A stretch of DNA of 64,000 bases from Pelecanus crispus. Taxonomy: Eukaryota > Chordata > Aves > Pelecaniformes > Pelecanidae. The notes beneath the pieces were generated by a model. It worked only from the letters and a program-made list of their open reading frames with translations, ran no database searches and was not told where the DNA came from. The stretch covers positions 19,545,702 through 19,609,701 of the forward strand of contig NC_134654.1 of assembly GCF_030463565.1 (NCBI RefSeq), in the 5' to 3' direction. The position numbers and the translations under genes are program-made. Position 1 is the first letter of the stretch; each line of letters begins with the position of its first letter. Positions 12,241-25,966 of the stretch are shown here, piece by piece.

Positions 12241-15200
12241 GAGAAGGGGAGTGTGATTATTCTCTGAGGAGTTAAAAAATGCAGAGGAAATCATGAGACT
12301 TGGAGATCTGATAGGTGGTTAAGCTGGAAAACAGCTCTAGAGACAGCTCTTTGCTTGGGAGGTAGCTGTAAGAGAGGTTCTCCTGTTGGCACAGCTGCCT
12401 CACTTTAGAACCACGGGCAATCTTTTGTTGAGATTCCTATCTCTCAGTCTGATGGCACTGAGATCTGCCCTGATGCTTCAGAAACAGTGTTGGCATCTAC
12501 ATAGCCATTGCAAGATCCTTTTTCACCGTGAGCTGAAGTTGCTCCATAGCTGGAAAGGAGACCCCCAACACCAGCTTGGTCCAGGTGGGAGAGCAGGGAG
12601 TGAGCACAGCCCAGAGCACACCAGAGAGGGAAACACAGTGCTGCAAAGGGAATGCTGTCTTAGTTTTTCTGCTATGCCTGAAGTAGTGGACCAACAAGCC
12701 TTGCTGCAGAAAGTGTCTGTGCGGGAACTGTATTGGAGAGAACGTGCAAGTCCCTTGCAGTGTCAGGGGTTTTCCCCACCTAACTCCCCATCTGCAACAG
12801 CCATCAAAGGGCTTGGGTTGCAGTGGGATTGACAGCTTTTATCTCCTCTGTCCAGTAAATATAATAAAGTCTCAGGCTCGTGATTAAACATGCCTTTTAA
12901 AGAGAAGGAAAAAGGGTAAAAATCTCCAGATTCCTGGTACCGATGCAATCTGTATAGTAGGGGAGCAGAAAACAGGCCCAATGTTATCCTCTAGAACATA
13001 GATATAAAAAGGGAAACAGTAACTGGTTCTTCATTTCTTGCTGGAAGCAGTGACAATATCTCAGGGAAGCGTTACAGTTCCTTGGATTGCTGGACTCCAG
13101 TGTGAGATGGGAGGTCAGGGAAGTAGGAAATCCCTTGTATTTCCTGCAAGGGGTGAAATAATTTCCTTTGAGAGTGAAAACCATATCACACACCCTATTC
13201 TTATAAACGGCCAAATTAAGAGCAGTCGTGTCAGATGTGAAGTATGAGTCATACAAGGAAAAGTTCCAGAGGATGTAGTGTGTTCCCAGATGGTTTTTGC
13301 TAGCGGTGATTGAGGAAGAGGTGTTCTGTCCGGGAACCTCTGGAGAGATATCTCAGGGCAGAACAAGACATCAGGAGGCAACAGCCCCTCTCAAACCCTA
13401 TTTCCCACCCCCCAGAATGGCTGTACTGCAATGGGCAAGTCTTAATCCCTGGTCAGAGTTGGTGGATCCAGAAGTCATGGCTTGTTCATGGGAGGATCCT
13501 TTGTCTTAGCCACCTCCTGTGTTTTGCCATGCACTTTTCACTGTTATTAGTTTAATTTCTTTTCCCTCTACACTGACCTGTCTGCATGTACTCTTTTCTG
13601 GTTTTGCCTAGGAGAATAGATGGTAGCATGTGAAGAGCCTATTCCAGCCTTATGACAACTTGTGAACTTCTTTGCTGTCCCTGATGCTGGTGATTGCCTG
13701 CTCCTGCCCCTGTTTAATTTTGAAGACTTTAATTCCCACTGGCAGGTTTGTTTGGTGCTGCTGAGCAACATGCTTGGCTTTTTGCTAGCACACAGTAGGA
13801 CACCTACAAGAAAGCAGGTGTCTAAAACCTCAGTTGTTCTGTTGAATTGTGTTGTGAGAAATCATTTAACTTCTTATTTTCATACTGAGCTCCTGGGGTT
13901 GTGGCTTTGGCTTGTGAGCTGTTGCCCAAGCTGGCCTGAGAGGTCAGTAGTGCTGGGATTAGGACTGAAACTCAGGGACACCAGGCATAGAACTCTGTAT
14001 GTGGTCTTGGGATGGTTTCCCTGGCTTTGCTTTTTGAGGAGTGCTCCCTACCCCTAGGGGTAGCCTCTGAAGCCCAGGGGTCTTTGTGCTTTTACAGAGG
14101 GTAAACCAGAATACGGGAAGGGTAAGTTGCTCCAGATCATATTGTGTGACCACCTAGGAGCTGGGATGTGCTCTTTGGTGGTCTTGGCTTTTAAGCTTGC
14201 AGGCTTGTCACATAGTGTATATTTACTTATGGATATATGTTCATATTTTAAGCCTACAAATTTTCCAGGCCACCAACCCCCTGCTGTCTAATAAATGTTC
14301 CCAAGGGAATTTATAGCTGATTATTTCTACCCTCTGTTCTGGCCAAAGAGTACAAGAACAAAACATGTGGCCAGGACCGGTGTTCCCAAGCCTGGAGTGG
14401 AGCAGAGCTCCTGCTGCAGGTGGTCCTCCCACATGTGCTCTTTGTCTGCTGGAAAACAGATGGGGAAAGCTTGACAGTAGCATAAAACTGATTTTCTCTA
14501 CTTGAGCATTTCCTCTTGTGAAAGGGAGATCCCATCCTGCTGCTCCAGGCAGTGCTGTATTCGCTTGGCCTTGGGCAGGGCAGGCTGATGTTCAGTGATT
14601 TTTAGCTGGCAGAAGCTGAATGAATCCTCTTGTGCTGGGGCTGAAAGGATTGCACCGTTATTTTCTTAGACCTGTAAATCTATTGGTGAGATCCAGTCTC
14701 CTGTGGATACCAGATGATGTGGTTAAAAAAAATTAAAAAAAAAAAAAAATTCTGAAGTTGGGTTATTGATCATTATCAGGAGCTACCTTCTCCTGTGGTC
14801 CTCATCCTGTCTCACACTGTATAAGCCTCTAGTTTGGGGAACCAAAATAATTTGCTCATTCCTTAATGAGAGTCCCTTTCTTCCACAGACTGCTTGTGAC
14901 TTGCACTCGAAGTGCTTTCAGTTACGGTCCAAAATGCATGAGTCAACTTTTCAGCTTTATTTTGGTTGCATGTACCACATCCAGTTGTGCAGCAGTTGTA
15001 AAGCAAAGAGAATAATACATGTACTTAATTAAACCTTGTCTATACAGTTCAGAATACAATAAATAGATAAAGGAGAATGGGACTGGTGGCATATATTCTT
15101 TAGTGGTGAATTTTCAAAGAAGTGCTCAAACAAGCCTGTCAAGCTGTTGTAGACTACAAGAAAAAAGCAGAGGTTAATTTTCCTCTTGGCAGCTGAAGAA

Positions 15201-18200
15201 AGAACATGAAAGTCACACACCACACACTCCTGAGCAGGAACAAGATTGGGCATGGAAATAACCTCCTGGAATTGAGTGGGTAGGGGTGCAGCCTCCAGGT
15301 TCGTGAAGGGGCAAGTCTGGATGGCTGAGACGCTCACAGCTTCTCTGGTGATATCCGATGGTGGTCTTGGGCACAAGGGGAGAGCTCACCTTCCCTGCAC
15401 CCAGATGCTGTGGCAACAACCCAGACTGTAAATCTCCACTGCATCCATTAACTTGAAAATAAACTTGAGCATTAGCTAAGTGCTCATGTTGCAACAGAAA
15501 GCAAACATTGAGAAGAAAAATGACCTGGGCAGGGGGAAGAGGGAGGGAAAATTCAGTGGGTTTTTCTGGAGTGCTCCTTGTCCCAGCGAGTCAGAGCTGC
15601 TGCGGGTTAAGCTGTAACCCTGCAGTGGCATGTGGGTCTCTGTTATTGACAGTCCGACGTGATCCCACTGCCTGGCAGCGTGGCCATGAGAAAGGCACAT
15701 TGTTGGTTCCATCTCTGGCCTTGGATGGTGGGTTTTCATGATTTCCATTTCTAGGGCAAGGTGCTGGGGTTGACATGCACATCTTTGGCTGATGTGCCTG
15801 CAGTTGCTGGCTGGGGCGGGCAGGCTGTCTGTCTATTTGTGAGTCCATCTGAATGCACTATGAAGAAACAGGATGGTTTTTTTGGACTCCAGTGTATAAA
15901 TCCTGGCAGACTTGCTGGCTATGGGGCAAATCAGCAAGCAGGTGGTGCTTATCTTAAAGGGCATTAAGCCCCCTCTAAATATATCTATGTTTTAGGACAA
16001 GATGGTCAGGGAAATACCAAATTTCTTTAAAATTATTTTGAAGGAAGTTGTGTGTCTCCATTTACAGGCTGCTTGGAGGATATAGTTTTAAAAGTCTTAA
16101 GATGATTAGTTAATGCAAAACAAGGTGTATCATTTTGTTGTTAATAATGAAGTCAGAGTGCTGGCAGTCAAGGCATTTAATAGAAAATCAATATTTCATC
16201 CGAGGAGGTGTTTTAACAGCCTACTGTATATCTCAATATGCCACTGGGGTTTTTAAGGTATTAAACCATGGCTTTCTTGGGGGCAAGGGTGGAAATAATC
16301 CATTAAAACTTAAAATCTGTGTCACCAGTAAGGTGCATATATGAGGATCATGTACCAAGATGTTACCTTTTAGGAAACCTTAGGCAATGGTTAGACGTTC
16401 ATATGTCTATCAGTCAGAAACCCCAGGTATCGCATCTGCCACGCAGTGGGAATCCCTGGCTGGAGGAAACTGGGGGAGACTTGTGTGCTTTATGTGTTGA
16501 TGGGATGCTGCTGGCTGCCCTAAAATGTTTGTAATTTTTCAGCATCCACTTGCAGAAGGCGCAGTTTTCTCTGTCTGTCTTCCGGGTCACGCTCCACTGA
16601 CTTTTTGGTATCTTGACAAAGCAATATTTTAACCTGAAAGGGGGAAGAAAAAAAAAAAAAAAAAAGTAGAAAAGCCTGAGCTAAAGCATCTAGGAATTTT
16701 GGAAAGAAGGCAGCAGCCTGGACTATAGCTAAGAGTAGGCGGATGGGGGGGGAAAGTAGATGTGAGAATGTACTGAAGCGAGATGTTAATTCAGCTTTGT
16801 GCGCATGGTTATTACATGCCATCTCAAGCAGGGCTGGCATGTCTGCCAGAAAAAGACAGGGGAATTGGTTGGATTTTTTTTAAACGGAACAGCTCTAATT
16901 TAATGCCCTGAGCCTGGACCATGAGAGTGTAATGGTAGACAAATGACCCAGAGTTAAAGTATTTTTCTAATACAGAAGCTGCAGTCTTGAACTATGACTG
17001 TAAGAGCAAACCAAATTATCCACAGATTCTCCTAAGGGGCAGCGGTTTTGCAGCACTGTGATTAAACTGAAGGCTGATCATTTATGTATGATGTCTGCTG
17101 AATAAAACCCTGAAATTGTGTGTCCCTAGGCTCACCGTCTACCTCTTCAACTACAAGGGCTCAGCATGGGATGGTCACAGAAGGCTAAGCACATAAATCC
17201 TTTCAGGAACACTGCTTTCTTCTCAGAACACAATTTGCAAACACAATCAACTTGTTTGGACCTTTTGGTCTGTGGGTCATGTGATTGAAAATAGGGACAA
17301 AGTGCGAACAAACAGCAGCTTGGGTGTGGACTGTGGACTGGGAGGAGGCATTGCGCTTCTGAGGTATAGCCCAAGCTTGTAGCAGCATGGAGCTGGGACT
17401 GCTGCTTGTGACTGGCTGCACGTTGCACTGCATAGGGTGGCTGTGTACTGCATGGCAATGGTGAGGGACCAGAAAAGGTCACTGTGTGCCAAAAGGAATG
17501 GCCAAGTCAAGGAAAAGAGCTAGTGGCTCTGTGGAGCTATCTAGGCTTATAGGGAAGAGGGAAAAGAGTGGGGTCAGCCACTCTCCAGGTCACATTCCTG
17601 TTGTAACCTTCTGCTGTGCTTGCTAATAGTTGAAATGAACTTTGATAGTTTGATTTGCTTTGTCTATAGTGTTGTTGGCTGTGAGTGTGTCTGCAAAGCT
17701 GGATCTCTGCTTCCTGTTATTCTGATCTTCTGAGATGCTGTTGGGTGTTCATTGTGCTATAGCTGTGACCCCAATCAAAACCAGGCCCCTTGAACACTCA
17801 GCGTGCACAGATACTCAGAAAAGGATGGTGTTTCTCCTAAAAAGCCAACAAAACACTTCTTGGCTAAAGTTTCACAACAGCAGATATGGTTTCTGTTTGG
17901 CACCCTTGGAGGGCTTAGTGCTGTTCTAGGAAACACTATGCCTTTTAGAGGAAGCTCGTCTGAGGATGTTGCAGAGGCTTTTGGGCATTGCCTCAAACAC
18001 TGGAGTTGCTAACATTTATTTCTTGCAAGAGAAGAGCTTGTTTACACCCCATCGAGGAATTTTCCAAATGCTGGTATTGGCCAGTACAAACAAGACTCGG
18101 CTATGGAAGAGAGCTGCTTTATTCATACTTGTTGTCTCCCCAGATACGGCAAGATTACTGTTTCAACCTGGCTCAGCTAACATCTGCACCTCTAAACAGG

Positions 18201-18972
18201 TCGACAGTGAAACAAAGCAGAAGCACAAGCAGCATGTGAGCTTGGCATGTAGGGAGAGCAGTTTTTATGCAGGCTTCAAAATAACTCTCCCATCAGTTTT
18301 CTTAAAACAAACAAGCAAAAAAAAAAATCATAACAGAAGCTGCCTGATACTAGGGAAGGCCAAAAAGGCAATTGAATCGTTCTGTGGTGAATTCAAATGC
18401 TAGTAAGAGTATGATTCAGATTTGTAAAAGAATGTGTGAAGAATATGAACGTTTTCCAGGCTGCCACAAGTCCCTGCAGCTTCTCTAAGGCTCTTGGTGG
18501 AGGGAACCTCGTGCAGATGGGTGAGAGTGATTTGGCAGCATTTCTGCATGGCTGCATATGTGCATGGTGCAAGCTCCTGGTAGCAGTGGGTGGTCAGCAT
18601 GCCATCGCATGACACACACCTGGAAAGCAAATCCTGGGTTGGTCCTTGCTGCCTTGTGATGTTCAAGATCACCTTTAATTTGCACCTTCCAGCAGCTTTG
18701 TGATGTTAGGTAATTTTGTTGAAGGAAGTTTGATAATATCAAGATGAAGCCCTGCTGGCTCATCCAGTAGTGTGCGGTCTTCTGGAGTGGGAGACATCAT
18801 GCCGTTTCCGTGCCTGTTCACAGCATCTTGCATCAAAAGTCATAAAACTGGTGAAACACTTGTGTCCTGGCAGCGGGGTTCTACTCAGCTGGTATGCAGC
18901 TTCCCTGTGTGGCCCACGAGCCCTGTCTAGCCTGGGAACTAATGAGGCTGAGGATTTATATGGCATCCAGGG
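12241..18972. other. Intergenic DNA, no gene recognised
   Basis: About 6.7 kb without an assignable exon or mobile element. There are homopolymer A runs near 14734-14749 and 16649-16667. Open frames up to about 148 codons lack domain signatures. Confidence 0.45.
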
Positions 18973-19539
18973 TGTCGTGGTTTAGCCCCAGCCAGCAACT
19001 AAGCACCATGCAGCCGCTCGCTCACTCCCACTGCCCCCATGGGATGGGGGAGAAAATTGGAAGAGTAAGAGTGAGAAAACTCTTGGGTGAGATAAGAACA
19101 GTTTAATAATTGAAATAAAATAAACTAGTAGTAATAATAATAACAACAATATAATAACAATAGTAATAATAACATACAAAGCAAGTGATGCACAATGCAA
19201 TTGCTTACCACCCGCTGACCAATGCCCAGCCCATCCCTGAGCAGAGATCACTGTCCCCCAGCCAACTCTCCTCAGCTTATATACTGAGCATGATATCATA
19301 TGGTATGGAATGTCCCTTTGGTCAGTTTGGATCAACTGTCCTGGCTGTGCCCCCTCCCAGTTTCTTGTGCACCTGGCAGAGCACGGGAAGCTGAAAAGTC
19401 CTGAACTAGCATAAGCACTACTTAGCAACAACCAAAATGTTAGTGTGTTACCAATGTTATCCTCAAACTAAATCCAAAACACAGCACTATGCCTGCTACT
19501 AGGAAGAAAATTAACTCTATTCCAGCCAAAACCAGGACA
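18973..19539 (-). mobile_element. Solo LTR of ERVL-type avian retrovirus
   Basis: Same family as 7298-7842, in reverse orientation: begins TGTCGTGGTTTAGCCCC and ends CCAAAACCAGGACA. Flanks CAGGG (18968-18972) and CAGAG (19540-19544) form a 5-bp target duplication with one mismatch. An ATT-rich simple stretch (about 19125-19175) and the TATATACTGAGC promoter region (about 19275) are in the expected positions. Confidence 0.93.
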
Positions 19540-22500
19540 CAGAGCCATAATTGGCATGAGGTGATCCCTGTGCTGTGCTACCCCATGCAGCAGTGAAGAG
19601 TAGCTCCTCTAGTAGAGAAGGTGCACCCCTATGGTTGCAGCATGCATCTCTGTTACTGACTATGGTCGTGAAGTCAAAGAAGTCAAGGATCAAAATTATG
19701 GCTACAGTCCATCTATCTGTGGGGTTAAGAAGATAATCTGTCCTTATTCTTGCCCTTGGTCTATCTTCTGCTTCAAGGGCAGTGCCCTTGAGATAGGGGC
19801 TACCTCATGGGGTGTCTGCAGGGGGCTTAGCACAAGTATGGATATCCAAGTATGGATATTGCATAAGCGCTGAACAATGCAGCATCTGTGGGATACAGAA
19901 TTGGGAGGGTGGAATTGCTAATACAGTGATATGGAAACCTCAGAGAACTGCATCTGGTGAATCTTTGCTCAGTTGTCCACTTGGTGAAGAATAAAGTGCT
20001 GTGTTTCTTTTCAAAGCAGTGGACTCACATCAGGGATAAATTACGGCCTTTTAATAAAGGTTTTAAAGACTCAGTATATTAACTAAAATTAATGTGGTTC
20101 TTAGACTAACCTACAAAAGCTCTTCCTCTAGCAACACTTTGGATAGTTTCATTGATTTCTGTTGCAGTAAGTCACCAGTGCCTAGAGATATGAGACTGCT
20201 GTTTTCCATAGCTTCTATTACTGTTCTTGTGAACAAAGTTTACTGTGTATACTCAATTTTGTAAAGCAGCTTTTCCAGAAAAAGCTTTCTCTTTTCTTAT
20301 GTTCACAACTGTATGTGATGCCTGACTTGGTGAATTACTTAGCAATAAAGATCACTTTCATGATACTACGATGATTGTCATAAACAACTATGGTTGTAAT
20401 TTTTATGTTTCAGCCATAAATTACTGCATGTGCTATTTTCTTGACGTATCAGTGCCTCGCAAACATGAAAGTGGAGGTTTTGTAGATAAGTGAGATTTGG
20501 AAACCAAAACCAATGGCAAAACATGCTGAGACCTATGATATAATGGGACAATGTTTGTTAATGCTGAGACTTGGGATAGATCTCTGGACCTTATTGTTAC
20601 TCTCTCAATTTCCCAGAACATGAAATAAGATATATAAAAAAACCCCAGGTAATAGTTCTCTGAAGTGAAAAAGAGTAGAAGCCCAAAACACTACCTGTAG
20701 TCGTGCATGTACCTAAGAAAAACTTTAGGTTCTTCTGTGTTCACAGTATTTGATTTTCATCTCATGTCTTCTGGCTCATTTCTCATGTGGAGTTTCTGGG
20801 TAAAGTTCCAGCTAAAGTTAATGTTAATATTCTGGGCTGGTATTTCTGGATTAAAGAAAGGGGTTTTGTGGTGTCAGGGTGGATCAAAGTAGAAGATTCC
20901 TTGGCCATAGGAGAAAGTTCATGTTGGAGGTTATCTCTTTTGGAAGTCAAAATGAAGCCTGATTTAGGAGTAGAATTTCTAGGATTATTGCAATATAAAA
21001 ATACAGTCTAATAAGGACCCTGATAGTGGTGACATCAGTAAAACAGAATACAACTGTCCGTCCTTCATCCATCAAGTAAGTTGTCTGTAAGTTGGTTGGG
21101 CTTTGAGGACAAATTGTGTAAGGAATTTGAAAATTTTGCCTTAAACAGAAATCGGTGCATATGCAGGAGTAGGCTGACAGTCAGCTGTCACAGATACTCA
21201 GGAGGTTTTACAAATGGTTTAGCAGATACACAGCATATTGTTTGTGACCTTATTTCTGGAAGATCTCTTGTCACATAATGCAAGACAAGAAGGTTCTTCA
21301 GCCCACAAAGAAAAATAAATTCCTAAAGCATATTTCTGAGTGAGTAAGAGAAAGGGAAATTCCTCACTGAAGACATAAATTAATAATATTTTTTTTCTGT
21401 TTATCAGGTATTTAATTTATAGTCAAAGGATGCAGTGCAAGCTCGTTCTATATAAACTAAAATAAACTTCTCAGAACAGTTCTTAGATACTGAAGTTCTT
21501 TGCCTGTTCCTGGAAATTTTAGTGTAGGCAGAATATGTTTCCTCCAGATTTCTGTTCCATGCTTGTAGAAAGCAGGTGTTTGAGGAACTGGGTATCACTC
21601 ACAAGGAACACTGAAAATGAAGAACCACATGAAAACAGGGCCAGGGGAACTCAATACTGTGGCCCTTAGGAAGAGGCTAATCTGAAGCACCTCTCGTGTG
21701 ACTGGGTATTAACACATTTTTGTACTTGGAAACTGACTTCTTGTTCTGTGAAAAATGAATCAAAGCAACAGAAAAATTAAAATTTTGAGTCAGATTCTCA
21801 GAATATTGACATTTTTTGCACTGACAGCTTGCACTGGAATTTGAACATAGATGCTATTTAGATGGGCTGGATTTGAGTGAAGAGTTTAGTCATGTTAGCA
21901 GTTCCTCAAACCATTCAATTCTCCAGAGGTGCAAAAAACCCCAGTGTGCATCTTTGCTGCTATGTTGCTTGGCTACAACGTGTTCCCTTGTGATATTTGT
22001 GTCACACATTAAAACATGTTAAAACAGTGCTGGCCAACTATTTTTCTTGGCAAAGGTGGGGAGTCTGCAAATAACTGTTACTGTTTCCCTAATAAATAAC
22101 TAAGAGTCTTGTCGCCTGAGTAAAAGGGTTCATCCCGATTGCCTCACAGCTGAGGGATGCTAAGGCGCTGCTCTTGCTTGGAGCAGCCAAAGGATTGACA
22201 AAGTTCCAAAGTGCTCTCCACCCAGCGCTGGCTGGGTTTTCAGAGGTCATATCCGAGATGGGCAGTGGCATGCAATAGTGCATGTGGCTGCAAACTTCTT
22301 CTTGAAATGTGAGGGGATTCAGCTCAGAAGTAGGGAGCTGCAGTGCATTTCTCTTTCCCTTGTTTCTGGCTGTTCTTTGAGACCACTGACAACCTGGAAA
22401 CAGGATCAACAGATGATACACAAAAGAAAGAGGGTAGGTATGGATTCATGTGGGGGCAAAAGGGCTGTTGTCTCCTAATGGAGGTGCTGTGTGTTGTGGT

Positions 22501-24364
22501 ACGTAGGACTGAGGCTGTGTGGGGCAATAGCAGCAGCTCAAACTCATGTCACTGTCATATCTCTCCCTGCCCCCCAGGTAGAGGTGTTGAGTCAGCAAGG
22601 TGTTAAAAGGTGTTTTCTCCCTTATCTGCAAGTCAAAAGTACATCTGGCACCATACACCTAGGGAAAACATCATGCACAGGGCTTGTTTTAGTTTCTTTT
22701 TTAACTGACTGCTTGAAGGCTGCCATGTCAGACCTGTTGTTCTTCTATAATGGCAAGTTACTTTTTAATGAGTATTTCCAGATTGTTTCAAGTGGCAGGG
22801 AAAGGTGCAATGTGTGATGGGTTAGCTCGGGGTGAGCTGAGCAACTCAACCCCACCAGCAGCAGCCAGTGAGTGTTAGAGATGTTTGCTGCCAGTGGTCT
22901 TAAGAGAGGTCTAACCATACCCCATAATATGTGGATGTGTAATCCCACCCATGGTAAATTCTGGAGCCTTTCTCGTATAGATGTGTTCTGACTATGGATT
23001 GAGCAGAGAAGATGCTTAGCCCCGTTTTGGAGGAGAAAAGAGGGGATTACACTGTTTCTCCTGGTCATGCCGGGAGCGCTAGAATGTAGAGCAGAGCAGC
23101 CACTGCCATTGCCTTGCAGCAAGCCTTGCTCCAAGCTGCTTTCTGACTATGGGTCTTGCCTTCTCAGAAATTATTGTGACAGGAAGCATTTCTGAATAAG
23201 TGCAGAAATGAAAGCCCTTTTCTGCATTCCAGATTCAGAAGGAACAAGGAAACAATGATTTGGCTGTTCATTATGAAAACAGACTTAAAGACATTTATTT
23301 CCTCTTTTGGTCCACGTCTGTTTATAGGGGCATTGGGAACAAAGAGAAAAGAATTCCTCTCCCTGCAGCTACTTAGTAGCAGGTTGCAGAGTGGGATTTT
23401 GGCCTGTCTCCTGACTGTTCCCTGGTTTTGAGATGAGGCTCCCCACTTTTTTTATCTGCTGAGAGGTGCTGTTTACCCTTCAGTACTGTGCAGCTCTTTC
23501 TCTTGTTCAGGAGCCATGTCGCACAACTGGTGTTGCAGGCTTTTCTCAGAGCGCAACGTATTTTAGGAGGAACATGGAGGTCTTTATCCTTGAGGAAATG
23601 AAAGAAGAATGATCTCTAATAGAGGTTATGCAGCTGGGCTGGGACTGGCTTATTATACCAATACTGATTTTTGGAACAACTCTCTGATAGCTTATTATCA
23701 CTTACTGTTTCTAGAGAGCAGCTGGCTTAACCTATGGCCTTTTCTCTCTGCTGAACATGGTATGAGCAGAAAAGTCTTTGTTCTTTTTCCTAGTGGTGTT
23801 TTCTGACTACTTCAACACACTTATGGGTGTGGGAACCAAATACTGATCTGAGAAAGACTTCTTTCTGAGTAGGCAGTCACCCCCAATGTGATTTCTTGTG
23901 CCACTGTAAGACCCTAAGGGAAAAGCTTTGTGGAAAAATTGAATCGAGCCTGTGCGGACACAAAATGTGAGAGGTCAGGTAGACGCATCCCTGATGAAGG
24001 AAAACTATGAAACTGAATCAGATGAGAGGAAGTGTGGGCAAGGTACTTGTCCTGAAATTTGAGAGCGAGTAGATGAAAGGGAACATGGAAAGGAAATCTT
24101 GCAGCTGCTGTAATAATGCTGCTTTGAGGAAGTTCTCGTGTAGTACCTGTGCTGAGCCCCAGTCAGCTGGGACCTTTCTTTGCTCTTTCCTGAGCCTGAT
24201 TACTGGAGGATGTGCTCCCAGCTGCAGCCTCCAAGCAGGCAGTGTGGGTGTAGAGAATGTTCCCTCTCCTCACCCTTATCTTCATGGGGAATAGGATACT
24301 CCCTGCTGAGCATACATGTCTTCCAGCGTTGCAGGGGGAAAGGAAAAAAAAAAAAAACCAACCA
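19540..24364. other. Intergenic DNA, no gene recognised
   Basis: Mostly AT-rich sequence with many short frames and no recognisable domain. An A run at 24343-24357 directly precedes the truncated LTR that follows. Confidence 0.45.
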
Positions 24365-24674
24365 CCCTGAGCGGTGATCACTGCCCCCCGGCCAACTCTC
24401 CTCAGCTTATATACTGAGCATGACGTCATATGGTATGGAATCTCCCTTCGGTCAGTTTGGATCAACTGTCCTGGCTGTGCCCACTCCCAGTTTCTTGTGC
24501 ACCTGGCAGAGTGCTGAAAAAGAAGCTGAAAAGTCCTTGACTAGAGTAAGCAGTACTTAGCAACAACTAAAATATCAGCATGTTATCAGCATCATTCTCA
24601 TACTAAATCCAAAACACAGCACTATGCCAGCTAGTAGGAAGAAAATTAACTCTATCCCAGCCAAAACCAGGACA
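24365..24674 (-). mobile_element. Truncated LTR (U3 part) of the ERVL-type family
   Basis: Minus-strand LTR sequence from the TGTCCTGG start (24674) to just past the TATA region. The part corresponding to R and U5 is missing. The break lies close to the expected transcription start, next to an A-rich tract. Unlike the solo LTRs in this window, it is joined on its upstream side to retroviral internal sequence. Confidence 0.85.
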
Positions 24675-25250
24675 GTATCCACCCATTATTCTATACCATC
24701 TATGTCATGCCCAGCTCCTACCCTTTCCAATGCATTCCAATTAATCACCACCACTTTTCCTGTCTTCTGATATATACACACAGATATCATTCCCTTTGTC
24801 TATGGCCCATCCCTCTAAAATGTCCATTGGGTTCATTTAGTCCATGACTTTGGGTTCCGTCTGTCATCACAGTCTTTCAGGGCAGGGGAGATGGTGTGCA
24901 GTGTTGGATTGTTGCATGCTGAAACCAGTTCTGGTTCCAACACTGCTGCACTTTGTTCAGTTTCATCAAAGTTCATTCTTCATTAATCTGGGCGATTCTT
25001 GCGGTAATACCATTGATGTGGCATATAGCAACCATAAAAGAGATGACATACAGTATTATATAGCAATTAACATCATACAATTCCACTCATTAGCTATTTT
25101 CACCCCAAATCAAATCCCTCTGAGGTATACACCAGACTTCCCACCCTTTTGCATTACCCACCAAGTGCATATACATGCTGGAGGTGATTTTTCCAGGCCA
25201 GCATGGGCCCTACCTGAAGGAAGGGTACAAGATGAGGGAAATAAGGAAGT
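24675..25250 (-). mobile_element. 3' internal region of an ERVL-like provirus
   Basis: Directly abuts the LTR start at 24674 and, read on the minus strand, leads into it through ATAATGGGTGGATAC. That is the position of the 3' untranslated end and polypurine region of a provirus. From memory, this sequence resembles the 3' leader-to-LTR region of avian ERVL elements. No gag, pol or env frame survives. The far boundary (about 25250) is approximate. Confidence 0.55.
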
Positions 25251-25966
25251 CACTGTTTAAAGAAACCTCCCACCAGCCCTATTAGTCCCTGCAGAGAAGA
25301 TAAACTGAAGCACAGCAGACCACAGAGTGTGTGAAATACTGCAGAACAGGTCCTTGAAGCCTTCATTCCATGGTCAGAGCTAATAAATAACATTTTCTTT
25401 ATTAAAGAGCAAATGTAAAAGTGGCCCATTGAAAAATGAATACATGTAGCATTAATCTTAAAGTGCTTTGCTAAGGCCAATGAGCATTATTTTACCTGAA
25501 TTGCAAAAAGTCTGGGAATTAGCAAGGTTTCATTGATTTACTGAGGGCTGTGCAGACTCTCTGCCCTCCCTCTGGTCCCAGCTGCTCATGCCAGGTTATG
25601 TGATGGACACAAATTCATTCAAACAGCAGAAGTGCTGCTGAAGCATGCATGTTTTGGCAGGATATCTTTCAATACTGATCCCTGCCAGAGAATAAGCTGA
25701 GCTCAGCTCAGTGCTGCAGGCTCTCCTGCGCTGGGACCCCTTGCATGGCAAGTTAGCAGCAGACCTAGGAGCAGATCTCAAATCCAATCCATTCACATCA
25801 CTGTTGCAATACATAAAGAGACAGGTACCCATAATCAGGTTCCTGGGAGGTTTTCTGTGTGTGTGATTTTTTCCATGCTTTTCAGCTGCAAAGTCCCATG
25901 CAGCAGCATGGACTTACCTTACTTGCATTGCTCAGTGACACTGCTGCCCTGTGCTCCGTAAGAAGC
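25251..25966. other. Intergenic DNA, nothing recognised
   Basis: No exon, RNA gene or repeat could be assigned between the ERVL remnant and the larger LTR. Confidence 0.45.

Noticed and set aside
12386..12832. 148-codon frame
   Set aside because: No recognisable motif; composition like the surrounding non-coding DNA.
17966..18403. 145-codon frame
   Set aside because: No recognisable motif and no splice partners.
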